Shown here piece after piece: positions 35,101-43,933 of a stretch of 64,000 nt of DNA (the first letter of the stretch is position 1; every line of letters starts with the position of its first letter). The notes under the pieces are model-generated. The model saw only the letters and a program-made list of their open reading frames with translations, did no database searches and was not told the DNA's origin. Origin of the DNA: Shewanella aquimarina (lineage in GTDB: Bacteria; Pseudomonadota; Gammaproteobacteria; Enterobacterales; Shewanellaceae); assembly GCF_023349185.1 (NCBI RefSeq), contig NZ_JAKIKY010000004.1:124001-188000 (forward strand), in the 5' to 3' direction. Made by a program: the position numbers and the translations under genes.

Positions 35101-37270
35101 CGATGTGCCAGCCAACGCCCGTCGTCTGATGGTCGAGTCTTTCGGTACCACAGAGAGTGAACTGGAAGGCAGCCTGGATAAGGGGAATCTCTTAGTATTT
35201 GTGGGTAAGGACTACAACGATAACGGGCAAGCGGATCCGTTTGAAGAGTTACTCTGTGTCTCTAGCCACATTCAATACGACAACTTCTGTAACATCAACC
35301 AGCCAGAAGAGGGCAAGTACTGGGCGGTATTCTACAACCCAAGAAAGGGCTCGGCGCAGAACAACTACTATGACGCCATGGAAGAGACCTTCCAGTTTGC
35401 GACTACGGTAGTGACTGACACTGTGGCGTCAAACATGAGCATCGACGTGCCAGCCAGTAATGGTCAGGACACTGTAGATGTTCAGGTAAACTGGAACCTG
35501 CCTGAGATGGTTGAGGGCGACGTTTACTACTCGCTGATTGACTTTGGCAGTTCAGAGATTAACGCCGGCAACATAGGCAAGGTTGCCTTCAAGCTGGAAC
35601 GTGGTATCGATGATGTGCATCTGGATGTACCGCAAACCGGTGCCCATCTGGGTGAGCAGGTGCCTTTCACCTTCGAGGTGCAGCCTAACGACAGTGGTAT
35701 CGATCGCGCCTTCACCATTAGCGCAGATATCCCTGCAGGCCTGAGCCTAAATGTGGAAGATGTACTGACCTCATCAAAAGAGATAGTGACAGATATCACT
35801 TTAGAAGATGGTACTCTGACCATTAGCGGTATTCAGCCTAATACGGCGGATGTTGAAGCCAGCTATAACATAACCACTAACTTAGAAGATGCCATGTGCC
35901 GTACGCCGAACTTCGGCAACAGCAACCCAGGTGGCTATGTGAACCTCGAAGAGTTCCGTATCTATCCTATGTTCAGTGGTTTCGCGCCGGTGGAATACGA
36001 TGCCAATGGTCGTGCCGTTAACGGTAAGGACAACAACATCCTCTACCGTAAGGGTATTGCACTGCCTATCGATGTGATCTTCGGCGGTCGTTATGACAGC
36101 TTCCATCTGTATAACAACAGCGAAAACCTCAATATCGGCAAGCAGAATGCACTGGATATCCATGCGCACGGCATAGTATCGCTATGGGAAGGTCAGCCCT
36201 TCTTCTTCCCATATCACGACATCTTCCCGTATCAGAGCTTCCCATACGAGTCGATCGGCATGATGTGGCGTGGCTTCGAGGTACTGGATCCTAATGCGCC
36301 AAGAGGTATCTTGTCGGCACCGCTGATCAACAACTTCAGTGAGCGTTCGGGTATCTCAATTGCCAGTACGCAAACTGGTTGGGCTATCCTGGAATACGAT
36401 AATGCCCGTACATACCTGCCTGCGGGCCGCGATGCCAACCGCGTCTACCAGTGGGACGAACAGGATGACAGATTCGACTTCGAGCTGATCTTCAACGTCA
36501 ACACCCGCCATGGCGACGGTGAGTACGAGATGATGATGGCCTATGACAATCTGGACTTCGGTTCACAGGGCGGTCGCGGTTCTATCGGTGTGCAGGGCTT
36601 CCGAGGCGGTATGTATGCCTATGGACCACTGCAGAAGTATCTGGGTGAGCAGTTTAGCTATGGCGAGCTGGACAAGAAGCTATCTGACGGTCTGGTGATC
36701 TGTTACGACTATGTGGGCCCTGAGTCTTCACAGTTCGAGGTAACCGCCTGGACCAGTGTTAAGCAAAATGCCGCCGGTCAGGACCTGACGGTCAATGCCG
36801 TCAGCCAGGTCGAAGGCATGGCCGATATCAGCATGAGCCACACAGTTAGTGTTGCTTCTAACATCACCCTGGGCGCCATCGCCGACCAGAGTGTTACCGA
36901 GAACACGAGTCTGGAAGGCATCACAGTGATGTACGCCGATGAGCAAAACAGCGTTAATCAGATCACCGTTACCGGTGAGCACATTACCGCTGTGGTCGAT
37001 GGCCATACTTCGGGCAGCGAAATCACCATCACACCAGAAGAGAACTTCTACGGTGAGGTTGAAGTGACGGTTACCGTGAGTGATGTGGAAAACCCGGCAG
37101 ATGCGGCATCGACCAGCTTCATGCTGACGATCGTCTCTGACGGTGTCGAGCCACAGCCTGAGCCAGAGACAGAACCCGAAGTCGAAGAAAAAGACGACGG
37201 TGGTGCGCTCGGTTTCGCGGCTCTCATGCTGCTGATGTTTGCCGGCCTGCGCCGCAAGTTAGCACGCTAA
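32153..37270 (+). CDS. Large secreted subtilisin-like protease with GlyGly-CTERM tail
   Basis: A 1705-residue S8 peptidase. Signal peptide MRVKTLVTAVAAALYSAGMAHA, then I9-type propeptide (about 80-195), catalytic domain with Asp234 (IIDTG), His312 (GHGSH), oxyanion Asn433 (AAGNSG) and Ser691 (SGTSMASP), with a PA-type insert (about 460-625). A long C-terminal region of beta domains follows, and the tail DDGGALGFAALMLLMFAGLRRKLAR is a GlyGly-CTERM sorting signal. It has the plan of lactocepin/C5a-peptidase-like subtilases. AGGTGGAAG precedes the ATG. It is much larger than the other protease in the window and not a recent copy of it. Confidence 0.93.
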   Translation: MRVKTLVTAVAAALYSAGMAHAAIQPGKVERLEPLKITAEQAKKLNAGSTQEVNLLQNDGLNVQISHQNQKFVAEEGLTGEHVYIVRLYQKPLAQAGASLLAQGGAERSAVKGKPGEAKLFVAGQPVNREIKQYRDQLLSKQQSVISELSATLGDRPVRQQFTNAVNGFSMTMTQEEAKRVSQMANVASVRRSKTYDLLSDVGPELIGADKIWTGTVTDSVPYKGENVIVGIIDTGVNTDHRSFADVGDDGYDHQNPWGAGQYVGDCLKEGFEGLCNDKLIGVRSYPVITDFFTSGEYGDTRPAVGEDYQGHGSHVASTTAGNVLLDVDFVNPAPGAVNDGNVVKEALFPRMSGVAPHANIVSYQVCHPSNALNAGCPGEALIAGIEDAISDGVDVINFSIGGQDSHPWSDDVELAFLSAREAGISVAAAAGNSGQPQGYKEYFGAIDHASPWLMNVAASTHSREILVETKLVDPMGGAEMPRWSEIVGGAVNTSSVTGMVVKASDYGDEYCGEPFPAGTFDLTDSGGNPTDVIVVCKRNSLSDPNGIARTAKADNIKAGGADGMIMYNYANADAIVATAAYSVPSIHITKQEWDGRWDNGMSGYGLSDWLAKGSDHVLTISETTIDRDLDPERADWLAAFSSRGPSPSTPEALIPAVAAPGVNIYAAFADEHPFVSSGASGDFAFLSGTSMASPHVAGAMALLKQAKPDWSATEIQSALAMTAENKVQYHRLDDENGDVALASTYRAGTGRINVANAAKAGFVLDETAENFKAADPQNGGAVHKLNIPQLVNFECKPKCQWIRTIKATTAGSWSVTHDDVKNWAFDPRSQMTQNGVSIKVTPSEFSLEAGETMDIVVEASIMDTQDWFSNAEVELHSSLIFTETTGNASEAHWPVVFKYDKNGMPGRLAATAHRNDGNVVIKGINLPEGDNIHGRIFAPVKADVKTITLPKDDDGNFPWSASGDMTVPMEERLDEATHVEMIDVPANARRLMVESFGTTESELEGSLDKGNLLVFVGKDYNDNGQADPFEELLCVSSHIQYDNFCNINQPEEGKYWAVFYNPRKGSAQNNYYDAMEETFQFATTVVTDTVASNMSIDVPASNGQDTVDVQVNWNLPEMVEGDVYYSLIDFGSSEINAGNIGKVAFKLERGIDDVHLDVPQTGAHLGEQVPFTFEVQPNDSGIDRAFTISADIPAGLSLNVEDVLTSSKEIVTDITLEDGTLTISGIQPNTADVEASYNITTNLEDAMCRTPNFGNSNPGGYVNLEEFRIYPMFSGFAPVEYDANGRAVNGKDNNILYRKGIALPIDVIFGGRYDSFHLYNNSENLNIGKQNALDIHAHGIVSLWEGQPFFFPYHDIFPYQSFPYESIGMMWRGFEVLDPNAPRGILSAPLINNFSERSGISIASTQTGWAILEYDNARTYLPAGRDANRVYQWDEQDDRFDFELIFNVNTRHGDGEYEMMMAYDNLDFGSQGGRGSIGVQGFRGGMYAYGPLQKYLGEQFSYGELDKKLSDGLVICYDYVGPESSQFEVTAWTSVKQNAAGQDLTVNAVSQVEGMADISMSHTVSVASNITLGAIADQSVTENTSLEGITVMYADEQNSVNQITVTGEHITAVVDGHTSGSEITITPEENFYGEVEVTVTVSDVENPADAASTSFMLTIVSDGVEPQPEPETEPEVEEKDDGGALGFAALMLLMFAGLRRKLAR

Positions 37271-37282
37271 TCTTGAGAGCGT

Positions 37283-37310
37283 TCAGGCGGTTTGTCACTG
37301 AGCCGCCTGA
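37283..37310 (+). terminator. Stem-loop after the large protease gene
   Basis: TCAGGCGG (37283-37290) pairs with CCGCCTGA (37303-37310). It lacks a T-run and lies 12 nt past the stop; perhaps an RNA 3' stabiliser before the terminator at 37381. Confidence 0.5.
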
Positions 37311-37380
37311 CAAATCGATAAACGCCTAGTGCCTAGCTATCAGGGCGATACCTAGGCAGAAACCAAAAAGTGAAGTGATT

Positions 37381-37416
37381 GCCAGTATTCCAGGGATGGA
37401 ATGCTGGCTTTTTTTA
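37381..37416 (+). terminator. Rho-independent terminator of the large protease
   Basis: GCCAGTATTCC (37381-37391), loop AGGGAT, then GGAATGCTGGC with one G-T pair, followed by TTTTTTT. Confidence 0.88.
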
Positions 37417-37549
37417 TGTTAGGTGGAAAATTTGAGTAACTTGGCAGGGATTATTGATCTACTACAATTTATCTAGCATTAGGCACTGACACTGGTACTT
37501 TTTAGCTATATTTTACTTACAAATGTAACAAATCCTGTTGGAGTTGGTC

Positions 37550-39214
37550 ATGTGGCAATTAAAAATGAAGAATAAGCTGTTGGTATTTGCTCTCCTACCC
37601 CTAATATTAAGTTTTCTATTTTTAGTTTCAATTACCTATAACTTGGAATCCAATTCTCTCGAAGAGAATATGGCGACCTTCAAAGAGAGTCTCTACAAAG
37701 AGAGAAAGGCGCAGTTGCAGGAGCAAGTTCAGATAGCCCTCGAAATTGTTAACTATCAGATGAGTCTTGGCGATGCCGGGGACGTGAATAAGGCGCTGCG
37801 TAATGTGCGTTTCGGCAGTGCTGGCTACTTCTTCATCTATGACTTTAATGGCATTAGCATCTTTCATGCGGTGAAGCCGGATCAGGAAGGCAAGAATATG
37901 ATCGGCATGACAGATCCCAATGGTAAGAAGGTGGTGGTGGGGTTGATCGATACCGCTCGTCGTAGTGATGGTTTCTTCTCCTATAAACATGCCAAGCCTG
38001 GTGCGGTGGGCCTGGTACCCAAAATCGGCTACGCGGTGACGATACCAGGAAAGGATTGGATCTTAGGAACCGGCGCCTATACCGACGATATCGAGGCGCA
38101 GGTGGACAGCTACCGCGAGGTGATGACCCAGCACATGAACGACAAGGCGATGATGATCATGCTCTTCGCCCTGGTGCTGGTGGCTATTACCGCGGTAGTG
38201 ATTCTGGTGGCAGCCCAGCGCATGGTCAATCCCATTCATAACATGGTGCAGAACCTCGAAGATATCGCTAAGGGTGAGGGGGACTTGACCAAGCGCCTCG
38301 ATGTGCAGGGCAGCGATGAGATCGCCATGCTGGGCCGCGCCTTCAACCAGTTTGTCGATAAGCTACAGGGGATCATCAAGGATGTGGCCAGGGCCACGGT
38401 GGAGGTGAAGAGTGGTGCCGACAATATCTCCTCCCAGACCGCCGCCATGGCTCAGCAATTGATAAGCCATAACAACGAGACGGATCAGGTGGTCACGGCC
38501 ATTACCGAGATGTCGGCGACCGCCTCTGAGGTGGCCATGAGCACGACTCAGGTGGCCGAGGCGACTCAGGCGGCGACCCAGGATGTGGGCAATGCTCAGG
38601 AGTGTGTCGACAGCTCGCTGCATGAGGTGTCGACCCTGATGGCCGAAATCGACATGGCGGCGGGACACATCAACTCGCTCAATGAACAGTCGCAGAAGAT
38701 CAACAGCGTACTGACTGTGATAGGTGGCATCGCCGAGCAGACCAACCTGCTCGCCCTCAACGCCGCCATCGAGGCCGCCCGTGCCGGTGAGCAGGGCCGC
38801 GGCTTTGCCGTGGTGGCCGATGAGGTGCGCAGCCTGGCCAGCCGGACACAGGCCAGTACCTTAGAGATCAACGAGATGCTTTCCGAGCTACATAATCTGG
38901 TGTCGCTGGCGGTGAGCAGCATGGAGTCGAGTCAGCAGAGCTGTCATCGTTCTGTGACCTCGTCGCGGGCGATCTCAGACAGCCTGGGCGCGGTGACCTC
39001 GGCGGTGACCTCCATTAACGACATGAGTACCCAGATCGCCACCGCCGCTACCGAGCAGAGTTCGGTGACCGAGGAGATCAACCGCAACGTGTTTGCGATT
39101 CAGGAGATCGTCAACGAGCTGCTACAGGCCAGTAACAGCGCCTCGGATACCAGTCAGGGACTGGCCAACGAGGGCAGCAACCTGGATACCCTGGTAGGCC
39201 AATTTAAGGTTTAG
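37550..39214 (+). CDS. Methyl-accepting chemotaxis protein with Cache domain
   Basis: A 554-residue chemoreceptor starting at ATG 37550 with GGAG six bases upstream. Transmembrane 1 (about 10-30), a periplasmic sCache-like domain ([30 protein letters not shown]), transmembrane 2 (about 200-220), HAMP, then a signalling domain with the highly conserved hairpin [25 protein letters not shown]. Cache domains sense small carboxylates or amino acids; the ligand is unknown. The 3' end is followed by degenerate copies of its last codons. Confidence 0.94.
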   Translation: MWQLKMKNKLLVFALLPLILSFLFLVSITYNLESNSLEENMATFKESLYKERKAQLQEQVQIALEIVNYQMSLGDAGDVNKALRNVRFGSAGYFFIYDFNGISIFHAVKPDQEGKNMIGMTDPNGKKVVVGLIDTARRSDGFFSYKHAKPGAVGLVPKIGYAVTIPGKDWILGTGAYTDDIEAQVDSYREVMTQHMNDKAMMIMLFALVLVAITAVVILVAAQRMVNPIHNMVQNLEDIAKGEGDLTKRLDVQGSDEIAMLGRAFNQFVDKLQGIIKDVARATVEVKSGADNISSQTAAMAQQLISHNNETDQVVTAITEMSATASEVAMSTTQVAEATQAATQDVGNAQECVDSSLHEVSTLMAEIDMAAGHINSLNEQSQKINSVLTVIGGIAEQTNLLALNAAIEAARAGEQGRGFAVVADEVRSLASRTQASTLEINEMLSELHNLVSLAVSSMESSQQSCHRSVTSSRAISDSLGAVTSAVTSINDMSTQIATAATEQSSVTEEINRNVFAIQEIVNELLQASNSASDTSQGLANEGSNLDTLVGQFKV

Positions 39215-39263
39215 GGGGGCTGTTTAAGGTATAAGGGGCAGATTAAGGTTTAGGGGCAGTTTA
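39207..39263 (+). repeat. Degenerate ~19-bp tandem repeat at the chemoreceptor 3' end
   Basis: Units of 20, 19 and 18 bp beginning AGGTTTAGGGG or AGGTATAAGGGG, starting in the last codons of the gene (TTTAAGGTTTAG encodes Phe-Lys-Val-stop). The stop region has been duplicated twice, probably by slippage, leaving extra stop codons downstream. Confidence 0.75.
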
Positions 39264-39312
39264 AGGCTCCGTGGGAGCTATGCCTCTGCCGAGTCAAAGG
39301 GCTAAAAAATAG

Positions 39313-39345
39313 AAAAAGGCCGTAACCTAAGTTACGGCCTTTTTT
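39313..39345. terminator. Bidirectional terminator
   Basis: AAAAAGGCCGTAAC, loop CTAA, GTTACGGCCTTTTTT. It lies between the convergent chemoreceptor and formate dehydrogenase genes. Confidence 0.93.
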
Positions 39346-39405
39346 CATCAGTTTATCAGCTAGGCTTATCTGCCAGGACTATCAGTCTAGGCTATTCGCC
39401 GGGCA

Positions 39406-42400
39406 TCAGGGCCAGCAGATGGCCTCGCTGGCCTTCTCGACCCTGACGGCGCAGATCTTAAACTCGGGGATCTTGGCCACGGGATCCAGCACATTGTTGG
39501 TCAGCTTGTTGGCCGCCGCCTCGGCGAAATGGAAGGGCAGGAAGAGCACCCCAGGCTGGGCGCGGCGTGTGACGAAGGCGGCGATGTTGATGCTGCCACG
39601 CCTCGTGGACAGGGTCAGCACGTCGCCGTTGTTCACCCCCAGGCGGTCGGCGTCGATGGCCGACATCATCACCCTGGGCGAGCCCAGGGTATTGAGGCCG
39701 TCCGTCTTGCGGGTCAGGGTGCCGGTGTGGAACTGCTCCAGCAGGCGCCCGGTGGAGAGGGTGAAGGGATAATCCTCACAGGGCAGCTCGGCCGGCAGGC
39801 GGTAGCCGACGGGCGTCATCTTGCCAAGCCCGCGGGTAAAGAGCTCTTTATGCATCAGGCGGGTACCCTCATGGCCAGGCTCTGGGCAGGGCCAATGCTT
39901 ACCCAGCAGGCCTTGTGGCGTGCAGGGGTCTGTGTCATGCCATTGGATGCCGCGGTACTGGGGCGTGACGCAGGTCAGCTCCCGCCAGATAGCCTCTTCA
40001 TCCTCATAGCGCCAATCGGCGCCGAGCGCCTTGGCGATATCTGAGATGATCTGCCAGTCGCGGCGCGCCAGCCCAGGGCTCTCGATGGCCGCCTGCAGAC
40101 GCTGCACCCGGCGCTCGGTATTGGTGAAGTGGCCCGGCTTCTCGGCGAAGCTGGCGGCTGGCAATACCACGTCGGCCAGCTGGGCCGTCTCCGTCATGAA
40201 GATATCCTGCACTATGAGCAGCTCGGCCGACTCAAGCCCCTGCATCACATGGGCCTGATCGGGATCGCTCAGCACAGGGTTTTCCCCCATCACATAGAGG
40301 GCCTTGAGTCTGCCGTGGGCCAGGGCGTGCATCATTTCGGTGGCCGCCAGGCCTATCTGATCCGGTAGCCACTCCTGCTGCCAGGCTTGTCTGAAAGCGG
40401 CTTGCACCTCGGGGTCGGTGACCTTCTGGTAGCCGGTGAAGTAGTTGGGTAGGGCGCCCATGTCGCAGGCGCCCTGGACATTGCTCTGGCCCCGCAGCGG
40501 GTTGATCCCCGCGCCCTCGATGCCTATGTTGCCGCACAGCAGTTGCAGGTTGGCGATGGCGGTGACATTGTCGTGTCCCGAGGTGTGCTGGGTGATCCCC
40601 ATGGCGTAGTAGATGGCGGTCTTCTCTGCCGTGCCTATCATGCGGGCCAGCTGGGCTATCTCCTCTGCGTCGACGCCTGTGATCTTGGCAGCGTTACTCA
40701 GGCTGTAGTCGTCCTTCATCACCTCGGCGCGCAGTGCGTCGAATCCTTCGACACGGCGACTGATGTAGTCGCTGTCGTGCCAGCCCTGCTTGATGATCTC
40801 CTGCATGATGGCGTTGAGCAGCATGACGTCGCTGCCGGGGCGGTGACGCAGGTAGAGCTCGGCGTGGTCGGCGATGCTGACCCGCTTGGGGTCGGCCACC
40901 ACCAGGCGGGCGCCGTGCTGGCTCACCGCCTGCTTTATCTTGGAGGCGATGATGGGGTGAGCGGCCTCGGTATCCGAGCCCAAGACGAAGATGAGATCCG
41001 AGGATTTTATCGACGGAATATCATTGGTCATGGCGCCGCTGCCCAGGCTTTCCTGCAGGGCCGTCACCGTAGAGGCGTGACACAGGCGGGCGCAGTGATC
41101 TATGTTGTTGGTGCCGATGACGCTTCTAAACAGCTTCTGGAACAGATAGTTGTCTTCGTTGGTCGCCTTGGCCGATGCCAGGCCCGCGATGGCGTTGCCG
41201 CCATGTTCTGCCTTGATGCGGCTAAGTTCACTGCCTATGTAGTCGATCGCCTCGGACCAGCTTACGGGCACCAGTTCACCAGCCTTGCGCAGCAGTGGCT
41301 GGGTCAGGCGTTGCTGGCTGTTGATGAAGTCGAAGCCGAAGCGCCCCTTGACGCAGAGCATTCCCTCGTTGACCTGAGATCGGTTGTCGCCCGATACCCG
41401 CTTGATCTCACCAGTCACGGGATCGCTATGTATGATGACACGGCAACCCACACCGCAGTAGGTACAGACGGTGGAGGTCTGTTTCGGCTGCGCCTTAACC
41501 CCCTGACGCTTGTCTCTGGCGTCGGTCAGCGCCCCAGTCGGGCAGACCTGCACACAGTTACCGCACTGCACACACTGGCTGTCGGCCATGGTGGCGCGAA
41601 AACCGGCGCGAGGGGCCTGACGGATAGCTTGTTGGGCGTTCTCCTGAGGCAGGGCCAGATAGCTGTCGGGCTCGAAGCTGATCGCCTTGTGGCCCGATTG
41701 TTGATGGCAGGCGCTGACGCAGGCACCGCAACTGATGCAGCGGTTGGGATCGAAGGTGATAAAGGGCGTACTGTCATCCTGAGTGAAGGCGCGGTGGCCT
41801 TGCTTGTCCAGCGCCGCGCCGTCGATGCGGTATTCTGTGGCATAGTCGCGCAAGGCGCACTCTGTGTTGGCCTGGCAGCCACACTCGAGACAGCGAGCGG
41901 CCTCCAGCATCGCCGCCTCATCGTTGAAGCCAAGTTCAATCTCGTCGAAATTGCTCAGGCGCTTGTCGATGGCCAGCTCGGGCATCTTGGCCTTGGCTTG
42001 CAACAGGCGTGCGGGGAAGTGGCGGGTATCTGGCTTCTTGTCGGTCTGTTTTTGCGAGTTAAAGGGGGCTGGCGTCAGCTCGCAGCTCAGCTCGCCGCTG
42101 AGCAGCTTCTCGATGGCATCGGCGGCCTTACGACCGTCGGCCACCGCGGCGACCGCCGTGGCGGGGCCGGTGCGCGAATCCCCGAGCACAAACAGCTTCT
42201 CGACCCCGGATGACATGGTGTGCTCACAGCCGGAGAAGGTATTCCAGCGTGTCAGCGCCACCTCGCCGCTAGAGAGCTGGCTCTCGGGATGGATCAAAAA
42301 CTCCATGTCCGGGGTCTGGGAGACGGCCGGGATCACAGTATCGAAGGCCTCGGTAAAGGTCTCGCCTGTGGCCTGGGGAGAGCGTCTGCCCGAGGCATCG

Positions 42401-43638
42401 GGCTCACCAAGGCGCATCTTCTCGAAGGTGACAGCTTCGATACGGCCATTGGCGTCGCTATGGTTTTCGACAGGGTTGGTGAGGAAATAGAAGCGCACGC
42501 CTTCGTGTTCGGCCTCTTCTATCTCATAGGTTTCCGCCGGCATCTCGTCGCGGGTGCGGCGGTAGACCAGGGTCACCTCTGCGCCTTTACGCAGGGCGGT
42601 GCGAGCACAGTCGATGGCGGTATTACCTCCGCCGATCACCGCTACCTTCTTGCCTGTGTGGTAGTTGTTGTCGGTGCAGTGATCCTTAAGGTAATCGACC
42701 CCGAGATAACAACCCTCGAGATCTACCCCTGGGTAGTTCATGGGCACGGCTTTCTGGGCGCCGATGGCGAGACACACGGCGTCGAACTGATCGACGAGTT
42801 CCTTAAGGTGTATGTCGCGGCCGAGGCGGGTATCTGTCTGGATTATCAGGCCATTCTGACTGAGGAGGTCTATCTCTCTGTCCAGGATCGCCTTGGGCAG
42901 GCGGTACTCGGGAATACCGTATCTTAGCCAGCCGCCCGCCTTGGGCATGGACTCGAAAATGGTCACCTCGTGACCTGCGTTAGAGAGGTAGTAACCCGCG
43001 CTGATCCCCGCCGGGCCGCTGCCTATGATGGCGACGCGTTTGCCGGTAGCGGGCGCCTTGGGCGGCACATAGGTGTCTTCACTGTCGAGATCAAAATCGG
43101 CGGCATGACGCTTGAGCTGACGAATCGCCAGGGGCTCGTCCAGCTCGCCACGGCGGCAGGCCGATTCGCAGAAGGCCGGACAGACGCGGCCGATGGAGAG
43201 CGGCAGAGGCAGTGTCTGTTTGATCACCTTGACCGCCTCTCTGTGGTTGCCCTGGGCGATATGTAACAGATAAGACTGCACGTCTACCCCAGCGGGGCAG
43301 GCCTGTTGGCAGGGCGCCTCGCAGTCGGCGAAGTGATCGCTCAAAAGGTGTTTCAACGCCGCCTGGCGGCGTTTGCTTAGGGCGGCAGAATGGGTGATCA
43401 CCTCGAGCGGTGACTCGACCTGTGTCTTACAGGCCTTGACTGTGTGGAGGTCGCCCTTTTCGTCTCGCACCTCGACATAACAGAGGTTGCAATCTTGTTT
43501 GCCGGCGAGTTTGTCATCCAGTTGTTTGCCCAGATGACATAAATTTGGGATCGCTATGCCTGCGGCCTTGGCCGTGCTGAGCAGATCGTCGCCCCGGTTG
43601 GCTTTGACGACCTGGCCGTCGAAGGTGAGTTCTATCAT
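39406..43638 (-). CDS. Fused formate dehydrogenase with internal GltD-type flavoprotein module
   Basis: A 1410-residue molybdenum/tungsten enzyme. N-terminal [2Fe-2S] domain (Cys34, Cys50, Cys53, Cys70), then a GltD-like Fe-S/FAD/NAD(P) module (CEAPCQQACPAG 106-116, FAD GSGPAG 206-211, NAD(P) GGGNTA 336-341), a tandem [4Fe-4S] ferredoxin (Cys634-644, Cys689-699), a further [4Fe-4S] in CTYCGVGC (725-732), and the bis-MGD catalytic domain. The metal ligand is Cys853 in HCARLCHAS, so this is a cysteine rather than selenocysteine enzyme. It should couple formate oxidation to NAD(P) within one chain. No signal peptide, so cytoplasmic. No accessory gene is adjacent. Confidence 0.88.
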   Translation of the reverse strand: MIELTFDGQVVKANRGDDLLSTAKAAGIAIPNLCHLGKQLDDKLAGKQDCNLCYVEVRDEKGDLHTVKACKTQVESPLEVITHSAALSKRRQAALKHLLSDHFADCEAPCQQACPAGVDVQSYLLHIAQGNHREAVKVIKQTLPLPLSIGRVCPAFCESACRRGELDEPLAIRQLKRHAADFDLDSEDTYVPPKAPATGKRVAIIGSGPAGISAGYYLSNAGHEVTIFESMPKAGGWLRYGIPEYRLPKAILDREIDLLSQNGLIIQTDTRLGRDIHLKELVDQFDAVCLAIGAQKAVPMNYPGVDLEGCYLGVDYLKDHCTDNNYHTGKKVAVIGGGNTAIDCARTALRKGAEVTLVYRRTRDEMPAETYEIEEAEHEGVRFYFLTNPVENHSDANGRIEAVTFEKMRLGEPDASGRRSPQATGETFTEAFDTVIPAVSQTPDMEFLIHPESQLSSGEVALTRWNTFSGCEHTMSSGVEKLFVLGDSRTGPATAVAAVADGRKAADAIEKLLSGELSCELTPAPFNSQKQTDKKPDTRHFPARLLQAKAKMPELAIDKRLSNFDEIELGFNDEAAMLEAARCLECGCQANTECALRDYATEYRIDGAALDKQGHRAFTQDDSTPFITFDPNRCISCGACVSACHQQSGHKAISFEPDSYLALPQENAQQAIRQAPRAGFRATMADSQCVQCGNCVQVCPTGALTDARDKRQGVKAQPKQTSTVCTYCGVGCRVIIHSDPVTGEIKRVSGDNRSQVNEGMLCVKGRFGFDFINSQQRLTQPLLRKAGELVPVSWSEAIDYIGSELSRIKAEHGGNAIAGLASAKATNEDNYLFQKLFRSVIGTNNIDHCARLCHASTVTALQESLGSGAMTNDIPSIKSSDLIFVLGSDTEAAHPIIASKIKQAVSQHGARLVVADPKRVSIADHAELYLRHRPGSDVMLLNAIMQEIIKQGWHDSDYISRRVEGFDALRAEVMKDDYSLSNAAKITGVDAEEIAQLARMIGTAEKTAIYYAMGITQHTSGHDNVTAIANLQLLCGNIGIEGAGINPLRGQSNVQGACDMGALPNYFTGYQKVTDPEVQAAFRQAWQQEWLPDQIGLAATEMMHALAHGRLKALYVMGENPVLSDPDQAHVMQGLESAELLIVQDIFMTETAQLADVVLPAASFAEKPGHFTNTERRVQRLQAAIESPGLARRDWQIISDIAKALGADWRYEDEEAIWRELTCVTPQYRGIQWHDTDPCTPQGLLGKHWPCPEPGHEGTRLMHKELFTRGLGKMTPVGYRLPAELPCEDYPFTLSTGRLLEQFHTGTLTRKTDGLNTLGSPRVMMSAIDADRLGVNNGDVLTLSTRRGSINIAAFVTRRAQPGVLFLPFHFAEAAANKLTNNVLDPVAKIPEFKICAVRVEKASEAICWP

Positions 43639-43933
43639 GGTAGGGACCTTTTATTAGAATCTAAGCCTGAGCTCGACAGTCTTTAGTTTGGTAATCTTGA
43701 GCTCGACAACCTTGCTCTCGTTGATGGTTTTTATGGATTGCCTATGGGTAACAAGGCGTATCGGTAAATTAGCGAAACAAGGTTTTCTCGAGTATACCCA
43801 GAGCCTTTTTCACCACAGGTCTTAGTAGTGATTTTTTGTGCAGCATTTGCAGGGGTGCTCACAAATTGCGCTGGGTTTGTTGGCTTACGCCATGCTTTGA
43901 AGGGTTTGATTTGAGGCGGATCACACTTTGGGT

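Noticed and set aside
40543..42213. 556-codon forward frame opposite the formate dehydrogenase
   Set aside because: Shadow produced by GC-rich codons of the real reverse gene, which has full cofactor motifs.
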